Shown here piece after piece: positions 25,170-36,700 of a stretch of 64,000 nucleotides of DNA. Below the pieces are notes generated by a model. That model saw nothing but the letters and a program-made list of their open reading frames with translations. It was not told the DNA's origin and did not search any database. The translations under genes were made by a program, and so were the position numbers. How positions within the stretch are numbered: the stretch's first letter is position 1; each line of letters starts with the position of its first letter. This DNA comes from Streptomyces sp. M92 (GTDB lineage Bacteria; Actinomycetota; Actinomycetes; Streptomycetales; Streptomycetaceae): the NCBI RefSeq assembly GCF_028473745.1, contig NZ_CP101138.1, positions 1-64,000 on the forward strand, given 5' to 3'.

Positions 25170-28083
25170 GGGTCACCTCAAGACCGTCACTCGGGCTGTA
25201 GCGGAGTACGAACCCTGCCAGGTGGGTCTGACAGTCCTCGTCGAGAGCGAGAATCAGCTGGTCGGAGAGCCAAGGACTGTTCTTGCCCTGCCAGTTGGTC
25301 AGGTACAGCTGCTCCAGTTCCTCGATCGCGCGGTCCATCGTCTCGCCGGAGAACTGCAGGGGGAGTCGTAGTCCGCAGCTCGCCGCCGTACGGGCCGCGA
25401 ACGGTGTCGGTGTCGCGTCCTGCGGCAGTTCGATACCTGCGCGCCGACGTCCCTTGCTGTCCGGTTCGAGCCGCGGCAAGGTGGCGAGACTGCCGTCGCC
25501 GCGCCGCTGGACCACCACGACCTCGAGGCTGTCCCGGCTGTCGCGGACCTGCGCACGCCCTGTGGGAGTGTCGTCGGTGTCTCCCACGCCGGCGGCGACC
25601 CAGCCGAACAACGGCCGTCCCGGTTTGCCGACGTCCCCCAGACGGAACACGGCGGCACGTTCGGCCTGGTCGTCGCGGTGCCGCTCGAACCGCTCGCCCG
25701 CTGCCTTCATGGCCTCCTGCCAGTGGTCCGGCCCGACCGGGCTGTCCCCGTACGCGTTCTGTACGAGGGTGCTGATGTCCGTCGGGAGCCGTACGGGGCG
25801 CCGGGGCCCGCCGTCCAGGTGCGGGAGGAGCACCGCGGCCGACCGCAGCAGGGCGTGCTGCCCGTACACCGCGACCGACCCCCTCACCGGAGCGGGTACG
25901 TCCGCTGTCCAGTCGGTTCCCGTCACCAGGCAACGCGCGATGCGCAGGCGTTCCGGCCGCTCTCGCTGGGCCGCTCCGCGCCGGTGGCGGTGCAGGCGGC
26001 CCATGCGCTGCAGGAGCAGGTCGACCGGGCACAGGTCGCTGACCAGCAGGTCGAAGTCGACGTCGAGGGACTGCTCGGCGACCTGGCTGGCCACCACGAT
26101 GTGCCGGCCCGAGGGCCTGGCGTCCGTCTTCTCCGGCGGCCCGAAGAGGCGGAGCAGTTCCCTGTCCTTGCCCGCCCGGTCGAGGTCGACGAAGCACGAG
26201 TGGGCGACGGTCACGTTCTCGGCGCCGAACCTGTCGCGCAGCGCGCGCGCCGTTTCCAGCACCCGTTTGACCGTGTTCCGGATCACCAGGACGCACCCGC
26301 CGTCGGCCAGCTCGCTCTCCAGGCGGTCGGCGAGGACGTCCAGGCCGTCGGCGAGCCGCTCCAGGCGCACCTGCGAGGACCGAGCGGACGCCTGCGGACT
26401 GCGAACCATCGGAACACCGCCCGGAGCGACGGCGGTCAGCAGCGGGTACGCGTCCGGCACAGCCGCTTGCGTTCCCCCGAGGGACACTGCTTCGTCCCGA
26501 CGGGAGTACGCCGCAACCAGCTCACGCCTGCGTGAGGCCGGCAGCGTTGCGGACAGCACCACCACCGGCACCCGGTACGCACCCAGCCAGGACAGCACCC
26601 GGTCCAGGTACACGCTCATGTACGTGTCGTAGGCGTGCGCCTCGTCGATGACGACGACCTTCCCGGCCACAGCGAGGTGCCGCAGCGCCAAGTGCCTGCT
26701 CTTCAGCCCGGCGAACAGCAACTGGTCGATGGTGCCCGCGACGAACGAGGCCAGCATGGCCTTCTTACGGCCCCGCAGCCAGGCATGCGCCACGAGCTCG
26801 GCCCCCGCGCGGTGCTGTTCGTCCGGCTTTTGCCGGGGCGCGGTCGTCGCTTCGTCCACGCCGACTGCCACGACCTGTCCCGTACGGGCCATCAGTCCGG
26901 CGAAGTCCTCATTGAGTGCCGCTTTGGAGTGGGCCAGGTGCACCGAACGGCGCGAGCCGGCCACCCCTGGCAGCCGGCCCAGCCAGTCGAGCAGCCGGGG
27001 GAACATGGCGTTGCCGGTGGCCATGGTGGGCAGGGCGAAGAACACCCCGCCCGCACCCGAACGCGCCGCGAAGATCTCGGCCACCGCGAGTGCGGCCTCC
27101 GTCTTTCCCTCACCCATCGGCGCCTCGAGGACCAGCAGACCGGGCGTCTCCATCTCCCGGGCGAGTTCCACGGCCGCTTCCTGGACGGGGCGGATCTCGG
27201 CTCCCGCCGGCAGTTCGAACCGGGAGGCGAGCAGTTCCTGAGCGCTGCGGCCCGGTTCCTCGGCCTGCCACGGTTCCGGCAGGTCGAGGCCCTGCCATGC
27301 CGCGGCGAGGCGCTCATGGTCGGTGCGGGATGCGCCGTCGGGGAAGTACGGGAAGAGGTCCGGATTGCTGGCGATCCAGTCGGAGACGATGACCAGCGCG
27401 GTGAGCAGCACCTGCACCGGCTGCGGCAGCCTGACCCGCCGCCATTCACTCAGTCGCTCGACCACACCGAAACGCTCGGCACAGGCGTCGAGCAGCTCGG
27501 TCTGCACCGCCCGCCAGGCCCCTCTGCTCGCACCGGGAGTGCGCAGCAACTCCTCATGCTCGTAGAGAGCCTTGATCTGACCATGCTCGGGAGGCACACC
27601 GTGATGCCCACCCACAGCGACCGTGAACTGCCCGGTCCGAGCGGATGCCCACCCGTGCCGTTCCTCCAGCCATTCCCCCAGCAGTACCTGTCCGGCCAGA
27701 CCATGAGGCGCGATCCGACGATCCGGTCCCAACGCGCGCCTGGAACGCATCTCCAGACCCTGATCGCGCATCGCGTCGGCGAGCTGCTCGACCTGACACG
27801 CGAACGCCGGGGTGGCCTTGCCGATGTCGTGCACACCGGCAAGCCACACGGCAAGAGCACGTGCGTCCGGTTCCCCCTGCGGCAGCGCCTCGGCGATCAG
27901 CTTCCGCACCCCTACGGGCAGCCACCGGTCCCACAACAGGCCGGCCACCGCGGCACTGTCCTCCATGTGCCGCCACAACGGCAGCCAACCATCGGTGTCG
28001 TAGTCGTGTTTGGCCCATACCGACCTAGCCGGCTCCCCAAGCCGACACAGCAGGCCGGAACGGGCGTTCCCCCCATCCCTCAT
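25153..28083 (-). CDS. cas3: CRISPR helicase-nuclease Cas3
   Basis: A 976-residue protein with HD nuclease followed by SF2 helicase. HD ligands are His39 (LWRHMEDS) and the H85-D86 pair (GVHDIGKATPAF), with GGHHGVPPEHG further on. The helicase P-loop is PMGEGKTEAALA (about residue 323) and the DEAH box is VVIDEAHAYD (about 477). It degrades targets recruited by Cascade. The ATG at 28083 was preferred to a TTG further upstream because the HD homology fits and the upstream codons would run into the intergenic promoter. It is the first gene of the operon, divergent from array 2. Confidence 0.95.
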   Translation of the reverse strand: MRDGGNARSGLLCRLGEPARSVWAKHDYDTDGWLPLWRHMEDSAAVAGLLWDRWLPVGVRKLIAEALPQGEPDARALAVWLAGVHDIGKATPAFACQVEQLADAMRDQGLEMRSRRALGPDRRIAPHGLAGQVLLGEWLEERHGWASARTGQFTVAVGGHHGVPPEHGQIKALYEHEELLRTPGASRGAWRAVQTELLDACAERFGVVERLSEWRRVRLPQPVQVLLTALVIVSDWIASNPDLFPYFPDGASRTDHERLAAAWQGLDLPEPWQAEEPGRSAQELLASRFELPAGAEIRPVQEAAVELAREMETPGLLVLEAPMGEGKTEAALAVAEIFAARSGAGGVFFALPTMATGNAMFPRLLDWLGRLPGVAGSRRSVHLAHSKAALNEDFAGLMARTGQVVAVGVDEATTAPRQKPDEQHRAGAELVAHAWLRGRKKAMLASFVAGTIDQLLFAGLKSRHLALRHLAVAGKVVVIDEAHAYDTYMSVYLDRVLSWLGAYRVPVVVLSATLPASRRRELVAAYSRRDEAVSLGGTQAAVPDAYPLLTAVAPGGVPMVRSPQASARSSQVRLERLADGLDVLADRLESELADGGCVLVIRNTVKRVLETARALRDRFGAENVTVAHSCFVDLDRAGKDRELLRLFGPPEKTDARPSGRHIVVASQVAEQSLDVDFDLLVSDLCPVDLLLQRMGRLHRHRRGAAQRERPERLRIARCLVTGTDWTADVPAPVRGSVAVYGQHALLRSAAVLLPHLDGGPRRPVRLPTDISTLVQNAYGDSPVGPDHWQEAMKAAGERFERHRDDQAERAAVFRLGDVGKPGRPLFGWVAAGVGDTDDTPTGRAQVRDSRDSLEVVVVQRRGDGSLATLPRLEPDSKGRRRAGIELPQDATPTPFAARTAASCGLRLPLQFSGETMDRAIEELEQLYLTNWQGKNSPWLSDQLILALDEDCQTHLAGFVLRYSPSDGLEVTRDADD

Positions 28084-28293
28084 GAGGGATTGATACAGGG
28101 GGAACCCGGTCTCACGCGCCGAAATGAGAAAACAGAACGATTCGTAGGAAGACGGCGCCCTCAAGTCGTATGATCATCGGTCGATCCTGGAAGCGCCTAC
28201 GGAGTCAATTGTTACCTGGTGTCCCACTTGCCGGAATCTGTGAAAGTCGCGGAAAGTACGTCCCTGCGGCCATAAACTCGCAGGTCAAGCAGT
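28084..28293. promoter_or_regulatory. Divergent cas promoter region and CRISPR leader 2
   Basis: 210 bp between the cas3 start (minus strand) and the first repeat of array 2 (plus strand). The array-proximal part (28212-28293) is a leader with TTGCCGGAATCTGTGAAAG and CTCGCAGGTCAAGCAGT, matching leaders 3 and 4. The cas3-proximal part must hold the operon promoter; no -10/-35 pair is convincing by eye. Confidence 0.7.
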
Positions 28294-29587
28294 CTGCTCC
28301 CCGCACCCGCGGGGATGGTCCCGGCGGCGCGGGTCGGGCGGCGCCGGGGCTGTGCTGCTCCCCGCACCCGCGGGGATGGTCCGAGAAGAGCAACTTCCAC
28401 GTGAGCGGACCAGGCCTGCTCCCCGCACCCGCGGGGATGGTCCCAACTGCAGCGGGAACGAGGAGCCAGGCACGCCCTGCTCCCCGCACCCGCGGGGATG
28501 GTCCCTACGCGGGGCGCTGCTCTCCCTCGCCCGCGAGCTGCTCCCCGCACCCGCGGGGATGGTCCCACGAGGCAGCCACTGTTCGTACCTGGCAGATGCT
28601 GCTCCCCGCACCCGCGGGGATGGTCCCCGCAGGTCACAGGCTTGCGGATCGGGAACGAACTGCTCCCCGCACCCGCGGGGATGGTCCCAGGTCCCGCGTC
28701 CGATGCTGTGCCCAAAAGCCCTGCTCCCCGCACCCGCGGGGATGGTCCGCCTCCGGACGAAGACGACTGATCCGCCCCGATCTGCTCCCCGCACCCGCGG
28801 GGATGGTCCCTGGTCCCCGAGGTTCGTCGCCGCCCGCTTCAACTGCTCCCCGCACCCGCGGGGATGGTCCCCAGACGGAGCCCGACTTCTGGGTCCTGGA
28901 GTACTGCTCCCCGCACCCGCGGGGATGGTCCCAACCAGGGGGCCACGGCGCAGGTGCAGTTCCTCTGCTCCCCGCACCCGCGGGGATGGTCCCTGGGGCC
29001 AGATGGTGCGCACGGCCTCCTGTCCGCTGCTCCCCGCACCCGCGGGGATGGTCCCGGCGGCATCGGCTTGGCCCCGCTCGGGAGGGACTGCTCCCCGCAC
29101 CCGCGGGGATGGTCCCAGCACGGGCACCACGTGGGACCCGACCCCGGACTGCTCCCCGCACCCGCGGGGATGGTCCCCCGGGCGATATTGAGGCCTGGCC
29201 TGTTTGGGACTGCTCCCCGCACCCGCGGGGATGGTCCCCCAGACACCGGAAGGACCCGAGTGATGACCGCCTGCTCCCCGCACCCGCGGGGATGGTCCCG
29301 GGCGGGGCTTCCTGTGCGTCAACGACGGGCCCTGCTCCCCGCACCCGCGGGGATGGTCCCTCTTCCATCCGGGTCGCGAGGTCGCGCACCCGCTGCTCTC
29401 CGCACCCGCGGGGATGGTCCCGCCCTTGAAGCTCACCGGCCCGCAGACCAAGGCTGCTCCCCGCACCCGCGGGGATGGTCCCGAGGCGAAGCAGTGGGCC
29501 GCGGCGGGGGCCGTGGGATGGTCCCTTGTCGCGACCCGGGAGCGCGGGCGGCTTCGCCTGCTCCCTGCACCCCGCAGGGATGGTCCT
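28294..29587 (+). CRISPR. Type I-E CRISPR array 2 (22 repeats, 21 spacers)
   Basis: Twenty well-kept 29-bp repeats on a 61-62 bp period, then two degenerate copies (ending near 29525, with a shortened interval, and at 29558-29587). The repeat at 29393 has one change. It is the same repeat as array 1 but on the plus strand, so the two arrays read away from the cas operon on both sides. Decay at the high-coordinate end agrees with a leader at 28212-28293. Confidence 0.97.
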
Positions 29588-29808
29588 TGCACAGGTTCTC
29601 GGGCAACGTTCTCGTGCAACGAAGTGCCATTCCGTCGCAGCTCGGCCAGGAGTGGGCGTGATGCCGCGTGCGCGTTCAGACGCAGCCAGGAGCGGAGTGT
29701 CTGCTGCTGGCTGCGCCTGAAGGCGTACGCCCTTGGCGGGGTCCTATCTGACGGCTCGGAGTAGTGAGGGAAGCACGCTTCCCTCGTTTAGCTCTCCGGC
29801 TACGACGG

Positions 29809-30015
29809 TCACATCATGGAGAATGAGGCCGCAACCCAGAGCATCCCTACCAGAACGCCGCCAATCCCCACATACCGAAAGGTCTCACGCGTAGCCCTTC
29901 CGGTGTTCATGGATGAAGCGTAGAAATCGAAAATCCGGTTGGCGATTTCTTTGATATTGGCTATCAGGCATACTCCGAAGCCGATCAGAGCGAGCCCCGC
30001 TATCAGGAGGAACAT
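29809..30015 (-). CDS. Small two-helix membrane protein (third behind rhs)
   Basis: A 68-residue protein: MFLLIAGLALIGFGVCLIANI, a polar middle (KEIANRIFDFYASSMNTGRATRETFRY), then VGIGGVLVGMLWVAASFSMM. Two membrane helices are clear. AGAAGGAATC precedes the ATG. The coding region is lower in GC than its surroundings. It is the last of three similar genes behind the RHS protein and could be an immunity protein. About 220 bp between array 2 and its stop hold nothing recognisable. Confidence 0.6.
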   Translation of the reverse strand: MFLLIAGLALIGFGVCLIANIKEIANRIFDFYASSMNTGRATRETFRYVGIGGVLVGMLWVAASFSMM

Positions 30016-30156
30016 GATTCCTTCTCTCCGCCCGTTAGCGACTGAACCACGGGCCGCCTCCCCGTCAGTGACCAAAGACGTACCACTCCGCCACCACGGC
30101 GCCGGCTCCTGTCAAGCCGAACAAGACACCTACTCCACCCGGAGGGCTAACCGTAG

Positions 30157-30393
30157 TCACATCCGGGGCATGAGACCGAAAAAGATGGCAAGTAGTCCAA
30201 CGAATACCCAGAGCCACCCCAGTAGTCTGATGAGTGACGGTCTCCAGTTCCCGCTCGCCGTGGATGCCGCCGCTGATTCAGACAGTCGGTCCCTCGCGCC
30301 GCGGTAATTGACAATGACGGAAGAGCCAAATAGGAGGACTCCGGAGCCGAAAAGGGCGGCGAACCCGCCGAATGAAAGAGAGAACAATCTCAT
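30157..30393 (-). CDS. Small two-helix membrane protein (second behind rhs)
   Basis: A 78-residue protein with helices at about residues 3-26 and 58-75. The middle segment NYRGARDRLSESAAAS resembles NHRGFRDRLAASP in the neighbour upstream, so the two are related. It starts 13 bp behind that neighbour's stop. The GC content is low for this genome. It is a candidate immunity protein of the RHS toxin; no family could be named. Confidence 0.6.
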   Translation of the reverse strand: MRLFSLSFGGFAALFGSGVLLFGSSVIVNYRGARDRLSESAAASTASGNWRPSLIRLLGWLWVFVGLLAIFFGLMPRM

Positions 30394-30406
30394 GCTTGCG
30401 CCTGAA

Positions 30407-30628
30407 TCAGGTGAAGATTGCGAAAACTACCCCAAAAAGGGTCATGAAAACACCCAAAATAGAGGCCATTACGCCGACAGCCTTGAAGGTGCCCGGCACT
30501 TTGGTATCTCCTGGCGCGATATTGATGGGTGAAGCTGCCAGGCGGTCGCGGAACCCGCGATGGTTCGTGGCTAGCGCCAGTCCGAAGGTGAGGCAAGCAA
30601 GCCCGAGGATTAGTGGAATGATAAACAT
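30407..30628 (-). CDS. Small two-helix membrane protein (first behind rhs)
   Basis: A 73-residue protein: MFIIPLILGLACLTFGLALA, then NHRGFRDRLAASPINIAPGDTKVPGTF, then AVGVMASILGVFMTLFGVVFAIF. AGAAGGG lies upstream at an acceptable distance. It follows the rhs stop by 84 bp, with a hairpin between. Position, size and membrane nature are those of immunity genes behind polymorphic toxins; this is inference. Confidence 0.65.
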   Translation of the reverse strand: MFIIPLILGLACLTFGLALATNHRGFRDRLAASPINIAPGDTKVPGTFKAVGVMASILGVFMTLFGVVFAIFT

Positions 30629-30662
30629 GGAGAACAGCCCTTCTATTTCTGTCGCGTCGGAG

Positions 30663-30699
30663 GCCGTCGGCCCGAGTGCTCGCTTATCGGGCCGACGGC
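30663..30699 (-). terminator. Hairpin between rhs and the small membrane genes
   Basis: A perfect 13-bp stem (GCCGTCGGCCCGA and its complement) with an 11-base loop, 14 bp behind the rhs stop. It could terminate most rhs transcripts or stabilise their 3' end. The small genes might then have their own promoter or depend on read-through. Confidence 0.65.
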
Positions 30700-30712
30700 A
30701 AGAAGGTAAGAA

Positions 30713-33700
30713 TCAACTGCAGCCGAGCCGCAGCGAACAACCCCAGGTGTAGTTGAGTCCTGTCTCAACTCCTCCTTCGACGCCGGGGCCCCCACCTACC
30801 TCAGTGGCCCATACCGGCTCGCCCTTGCTGTTCCTCACCCATGATCCGTCGAGATTGAAACTGGATTCATGGCTGGCAAGACCTCCGATTCCGTAGTGCG
30901 CGGAGACTTCCTTGTCCCAGCCCCAGCCTCGGAGTTGGTCGAGCGAGTCCGCGTTACTCGTCAGTCCCGTGAGGTCTGCCGAGAGGCCCCCTCCGACCCC
31001 GGAGATCGCCGGAGAACCACTCACGCCGAGATCCCAGTCCCCGTCGGCGTTACGGCTCACCATAACGCAGCCCCCCAGAGTCCCCATCAGGACCGCTCCT
31101 CCGGAAACGCTAATGCAAGCGCCCCACGTGTTGGGCTCAGTTCCCACGCCGATAACGTCGAGTACTTTACCGAACCAGTTCTTGTTGGCCTCCGGCTTGG
31201 GCTTGGGGCCGGGGTTGGGGGCAGGGCTGCCCCCGGAGGTGGACGGTACGGTCCTCAGCCAGCCCTTGGGTGCGGGCGTGGAGGGCAGAGTGATGTTGCG
31301 GCGGCCCGGGATGCCTCCGAGGCCGGTGGGCTTCATGCCCTTCACGAGCGGGGGGCGCTTTCCGCAGCGGCAGGCGCGGACCGGTCCTTCGCTACCGCTG
31401 CTGGCCTTTTTGCCGCTGCTGACGGGGACGCCGTTGCGGCAGTTCTTGATTTCGCCGGTGTGGCATCCGGGGACACCGAGGCCGGTGGGGTCCGCGACGG
31501 TCTGCGGGTTCTGAACCGCGTAGCTGTAGCCGTTGAGGGTCTGCCCGATGCCGGTCTGCAGGAGTGGGTCGACGCTGATGAACTGTCCGATCTCCGGGTC
31601 GTACTGGCGTGCGCCGACGTGGGTGAGTCCGGTGCCGGTGTCGGTGGTCTTGCCGAGGAAGCCCTTGTCGTCAGGCCATGCCGATCCTGTTGCGGTGCCT
31701 CTGGGGGCGCCGAACGGGGTCATGTAGCGCCGGGAGTAGGCCTGGTCAGTGGCGTCGATGGCAAGGGTGGCCGTGCCGTGCGGGTCATTGACCAGATAGC
31801 TGAGCTCATTGCTGCCGCTCTCGTTGGACCGGACGGCGACGGTCACATCACCGGAGCCGTAGCGGCGCTGGGCCCAGGCGGTGCCGTCGGCGCGAAGGTG
31901 AAGCTCCGTCGCGCCCGCGTAGAGGATGCGCTCTCCGTCCTCGGTGTCGCGGACGAGGAGGGTACCGTCCGCCCCGTACAGGTAGTCGGTGGTCTTGCCG
32001 TCCTCGGTCAGGCTGGTCAGCTTGCCTTCCTCGGACCAGGCGAGGTCCTGTGTGGCGGTTCCGTCGGGCCGGCTGGTGGTGTTGCCGGTGCTGTCGAACG
32101 TGAAGGCGCGGTCGGGGCTGGTGCAGTCCGCCGTCGTGCTGGTGCCGGTCAGGGCGTGGGGCTGGCCCTCCTTCTCGTAGCAGTAGTTCGTGGTGGTGTT
32201 GCCGCCGGCGGCGTGCTCGGTCTGCGTGGTGCGCTGGCCGGCGTCGTTGTACGTGTAGCTGGTCCAGTACGGGGCTCTTCCACCCAGGCTGTGCGCGCTG
32301 CGGGTGTCGGAGCACTTCTGGGAGGCGGGGGTCCACGCTCCGGTCATGCGCCGGTGACCGTCGTAGGCGAAGCACTGGGTTTCCGCTGCTGCGGTGCCGC
32401 CGAGGGTGCTGGTGTCGGCGATGGAGGTGACGTTGCCCGTCTGGTCGTAGGTGTAGGCGAGGTTCTGCAGCTTGTACGGGTGGGTCTGGTCGGTGACGTG
32501 GCTGCCGAGGAGGCGCTTGGTGCCTTCCTCCCAGAGGTTGGTGACGTACGCCTTCTTGTGCTCTTCGGTGTCGGCGGTGCCGAGTGTCAGCTGCCGGGCC
32601 TGCCCCAGGGCGGAGTAGTCGGCGTCCAGGAGGTAGCCGGTCTTGCCGACGATCGAGGTGACCTGTCCGGTGGCGGTGTACTGGTAGCCGACGACCTCGG
32701 AGGGCAGTCCGCCGAGGGCGGGTTCCTTGGTGCTCTGCAGGGTGCCGTCGATGTTGTAGTGGCCCTCGAACTGCAGGGTGGTCGGTGCCCCAGCGGCGAC
32801 CAGTGGGTCAGAGCCCGGCAGAGTGAGTTCGGTGGTGGTGGGCCGGTAGAGCTTGTCGTAGGCGGTGACGGTCTTGGTGTAGGCCGTGCCGTTCTTGCCG
32901 CCGACGTAGCGGGTGCTGGTGTCCGGCTGTCCCTCCAGGAGGGCGTCGTAGGTGAAGGCGGTCAGTTGGCCGGCATCGGTCTTCGATCCAGCCCAGGTGC
33001 CGGTGATGCGGTCGAGAGCGTCGTAGGCGGTGATGACGCTCTTGCCGCGGGAGTCGGTGGTCTGGGTGAGCCGGTCCAGCTGGTCGTAGGACAGACGGGT
33101 CAGGCCCTTGTCGGGGTCGTCCGCGCTGATCTTGCGGCCGAACAGGTCGTACCCGTACGTCCACCGGGCGCCGTCGGGCCCGGTGACGCGGGTCTTCAGG
33201 TCGTCCAGCGTGTACTGGAAGGTGCTGGAGGTGTACGAGGCTGTCCCTGTCCCGCCGCCGAACTGCGGGTCGGCGGGGCTCGTGCCCGCGTACTCGCGGG
33301 TTTCCACGGTCCGGCCCCGGGCGTCGATGAGGGTGCGGCTGGCCGAACCGCCCTTGAGGGCCGTGGTGGCGGTGGAGTCACCGGTGTAGCTCGTGGTGGT
33401 CGACCACTTCTTCACCCCGTACACGTACAGAGTGCTGGTGGTCGGGCGCTCCGCGCCGTCGTACACCGTCTCCGTCTGTGTGGGGGCCTCGCCGTACTCG
33501 GCACGGGTGTAGGTGCCGTTCGGGGCGGAGGTGGTGTCGAAGATGTCCTCGTACTTCTCGTAGGCCAGTCCGCGTGTGTCGTAGCGGGTGTCGGTGAGTA
33601 CCCGGCCGCCGAGCGGGCTGGGGGTCTGGGTCTGCAGGGGCCGCATCATCGCGTCGTACAGCTCGTAGCTCGTGCTGTAGGTCTTGCCGTCCTTCTTCAG

Positions 33701-36700
33701 GGTGGAGGTGGACACCCAGGACGGTGAGCTGCTGCCGAGGTGGTACTTGAAGGTGGTGTTCGCGCTGTAGCCGCCGGCCTTGCTGCGGTTGGGCAGCCAG
33801 ACCGCGGTGAGGCGGCCGAGGGCGTCGTAGGTGGACTCAGTCTTCTTGGCGTTCGCGTCGTACACGCGCACGGCCTGGCCGTGCCTGGGGTCGATGTACG
33901 TGTCCGTCACGTGGCCCTTGGGGTTGGTGACGGTCGTCTTGGTCAGCGGTCCCGCGGTGGCGGGGGTGTAGCGGGTGTGAGTGGTGTTGCCGTCGGCGTC
34001 GGTGACGCCGACGGGGCGGCCGAGAACGTCGTAGGCGGTGGTCGACGTGGTCTGCCAGCCCGAGGCCGCACGCAGCTTGTCCGGACCCGCCGTGGCGTTG
34101 TAGCCGGTGGCGCGGCCGGTCCAGGTGGCTACGCCCTTGGTGGGCTTCTGGGAGGCTGACCAGGTGGTGGCGTCGGGATTGTCGTAGACGGTGGCGGTGT
34201 CGGACAGGACGTCACCGCGGGTCTGGGAGTTCGCGGGCAGGTTCAGGCTGGTGTCGATGATGGAACAGGACCGGCCGATCGTGCGGGTGCGGGAGACGAG
34301 GTCGTTGATGCCGGCCGCGTCGTTGCGTGCGTACCAGGTGCGGGTGCAGGTCTCGTCGCCGCCCTTGCCGATCTCGCCGGAGTCGCCGACGGTGACGGGC
34401 ATGCCGTAGTCGTCGTAGGAGGTGGCGAGGGAGCGGGAGCGCCAGGCGTCGGCGGCGGACAGATACTCGTAGGTGGTGGACTTGGCGGTGCGGACGTAGC
34501 GGGCCACGTGGTCGGCGGCGCCGGGCGCGCTCTGGCGGGCGGTCTCCTTGGACCACGGGTCGGTGACTTCGACGGTGATCGGTGTCGAGCCGTTGTAGGT
34601 GACGTGCTCGCGTCGTATGCCCTGAAACTGGTCGCTGTCGGTGATGCTTGCGACGCCGACGGACGGGGAGGCGAGCGGGGTCACGGAGACGGAGCGGGTG
34701 GTGCCGTCCTTCTGCTTGTCGCCGTGCATGCCCTGCATGTAGAGGGAGACAGTTTTGGAGCGGGTGGTTTCCTTGGCGCCGGTGTGGACGGTGACCTGGC
34801 GGTAGCCGCGCCAGTCGGACCAGGTGCGTTCGTCCTTCGGGGTGAAGGGGTTGTCGCTGTGGTGCCAGGCGGCGCCGCTGTAGTCGTAGGCGTATTCGAC
34901 GGCGTCGTTGTTGCCCGCCGGGTCCGAGACGACGACGGCTTCCACCCGGTACTTGTGGAACCAGTCCACCGACGCGTCCTCGGCCCCGTTGACGTTCCAG
35001 TACTGCGGGAAGCAGGAGCGGGTGTTGACGTCTTCGGCAGCGCCCTGTACCTCGCTGCGCGTGCACTCCGGCGAGGACAAGGTCACCGTGGTGATCGATC
35101 CGGTCTCCGAGGTGACCGTGGCGATGCGGGGCCGGGTCAGCGGGAGGATGTCATCGGTGCCGTCCACCCGGTTCTCGCGCCACTGATAGGTGAACGACAC
35201 CGGGGCGAGCGGGATGGCGGTGCCGCCGGCCTTGCCGGTCCGTTTGATCGACTTCAGAGTGAGGACGTGGTCGGAGGTGTCACCGATGTCTCCGCCGTCC
35301 AGGTACTCCTGCGTGAAGTCCCAGGAGTCCACCGGGTCGTAGTCGCCGCCGGCGGCGTTGTAGGAGAAGGTGTCGATGCCGGTCAGGCGCTTGCGGGAGA
35401 AGAACGACGGACCGGTGCCCAGGCAGTCGTCGTCGCCGTCGGTGCAGATGGCGTCGAAGGGGACGTCGGGCCAGTTCTTGGCCGTGTCCTTTGTCAGCGA
35501 CGAGCAGTCGGACGCGGTGCACCGCTCGGCGTGGCTGAAGGTGACCTTGGCATCGGCGTCGTCGGTGAACAGCGCGCCCTTGCGCAGCCCGTACTTGATC
35601 TCCTTCAGGTAGCCGCCGCGGGTGTAGGAGGCGTTGGCGGTGGCTGCCTTGTTCTTCTTGTAGTGGTTGGTCTCCTTGGCGTACCAGTAGGTGGAGGCGT
35701 TGCCGTGGGTGTCCTCGACGTAGTCGAGGTTCCACCGCCAGGCCTGGGTCACCGCCCGGTCGCCGAAGGAGTCGCCGCTGCTGTAACCGGGCTCACCGGA
35801 GTCGTCGCCGAAGACCGGCACCGTCCACGTCGAGTTCGTGCGCTGGCTGCCGGCGCCGTCGAGCTTGTTCTTGCCGAAGACGTACCTGGTGCCGTCGCCG
35901 GTGACGACGGTCCAGTACTCGCCGTTGTCGTCGCCGTTGTCGGCGCCGGTGGAGCGGGTCACCGTGGAGGCGTCGTCGTTCGCCAGCCGCCAGGTGCTTT
36001 CCGCGTCGCCGGACTTCTTCACCAGACGGGTGGCCTTGCCGTTCAGGACCAGCTGGGCGTTGTCGTACTTCCAGCATCGGTCGTTGGCCTTGTCGTGGCC
36101 GTCGTCGTCGCAGGAGCCGTAGGACCGCTCGATGTAGGACTCGGTCAGGCTGAAGCCCTCGCCTACCGCGCTGCCCTGGTTGTTGGTGGCGGCGGTGCGG
36201 CCGTCGACGCTGCCCGAGTCGTACGACAGGGCCAGCTCCGGTGTCGGCCCGGCCGCCGCGGGCGGCATGCTGATGTCGTAGTTCCAGGTGAACGAACCGG
36301 AGTTGTCCCCTGCCTCCCAGGACGAGGACTCCGAGAGGTCGGTGGCCGAGTAGTCGCCGGCGCCGGACGGGGACGCGCCTGCTCCCGGTGAGGCGGCGGT
36401 CACCGCGAACACCGCGGTCTGTGTGGAGGCCGCCGCCCGCGCCAGCTGAGTCGAAGGACCGGTGTCGGTCTCGGATAGCTGAACAGCGGCCGTGAGGGTC
36501 TGCTGAGCGCGGTCGTTGTCCGACGTCACCGGAGTGGTGGTACGGCACGCCGCCTTGTCCGGCGTGTCCAGCACACAGCCGGGAAGGCGAACGAGGTGCA
36601 GCCGGTCGGCCCAGTCGCCGCCGACCGCGGAGGCGAAGCTGCTGTAGTCGATGCTGAGCTGGGCCTGCCCCGCCTCGTCGGCTTCGGCGGTCAGCAGCAC

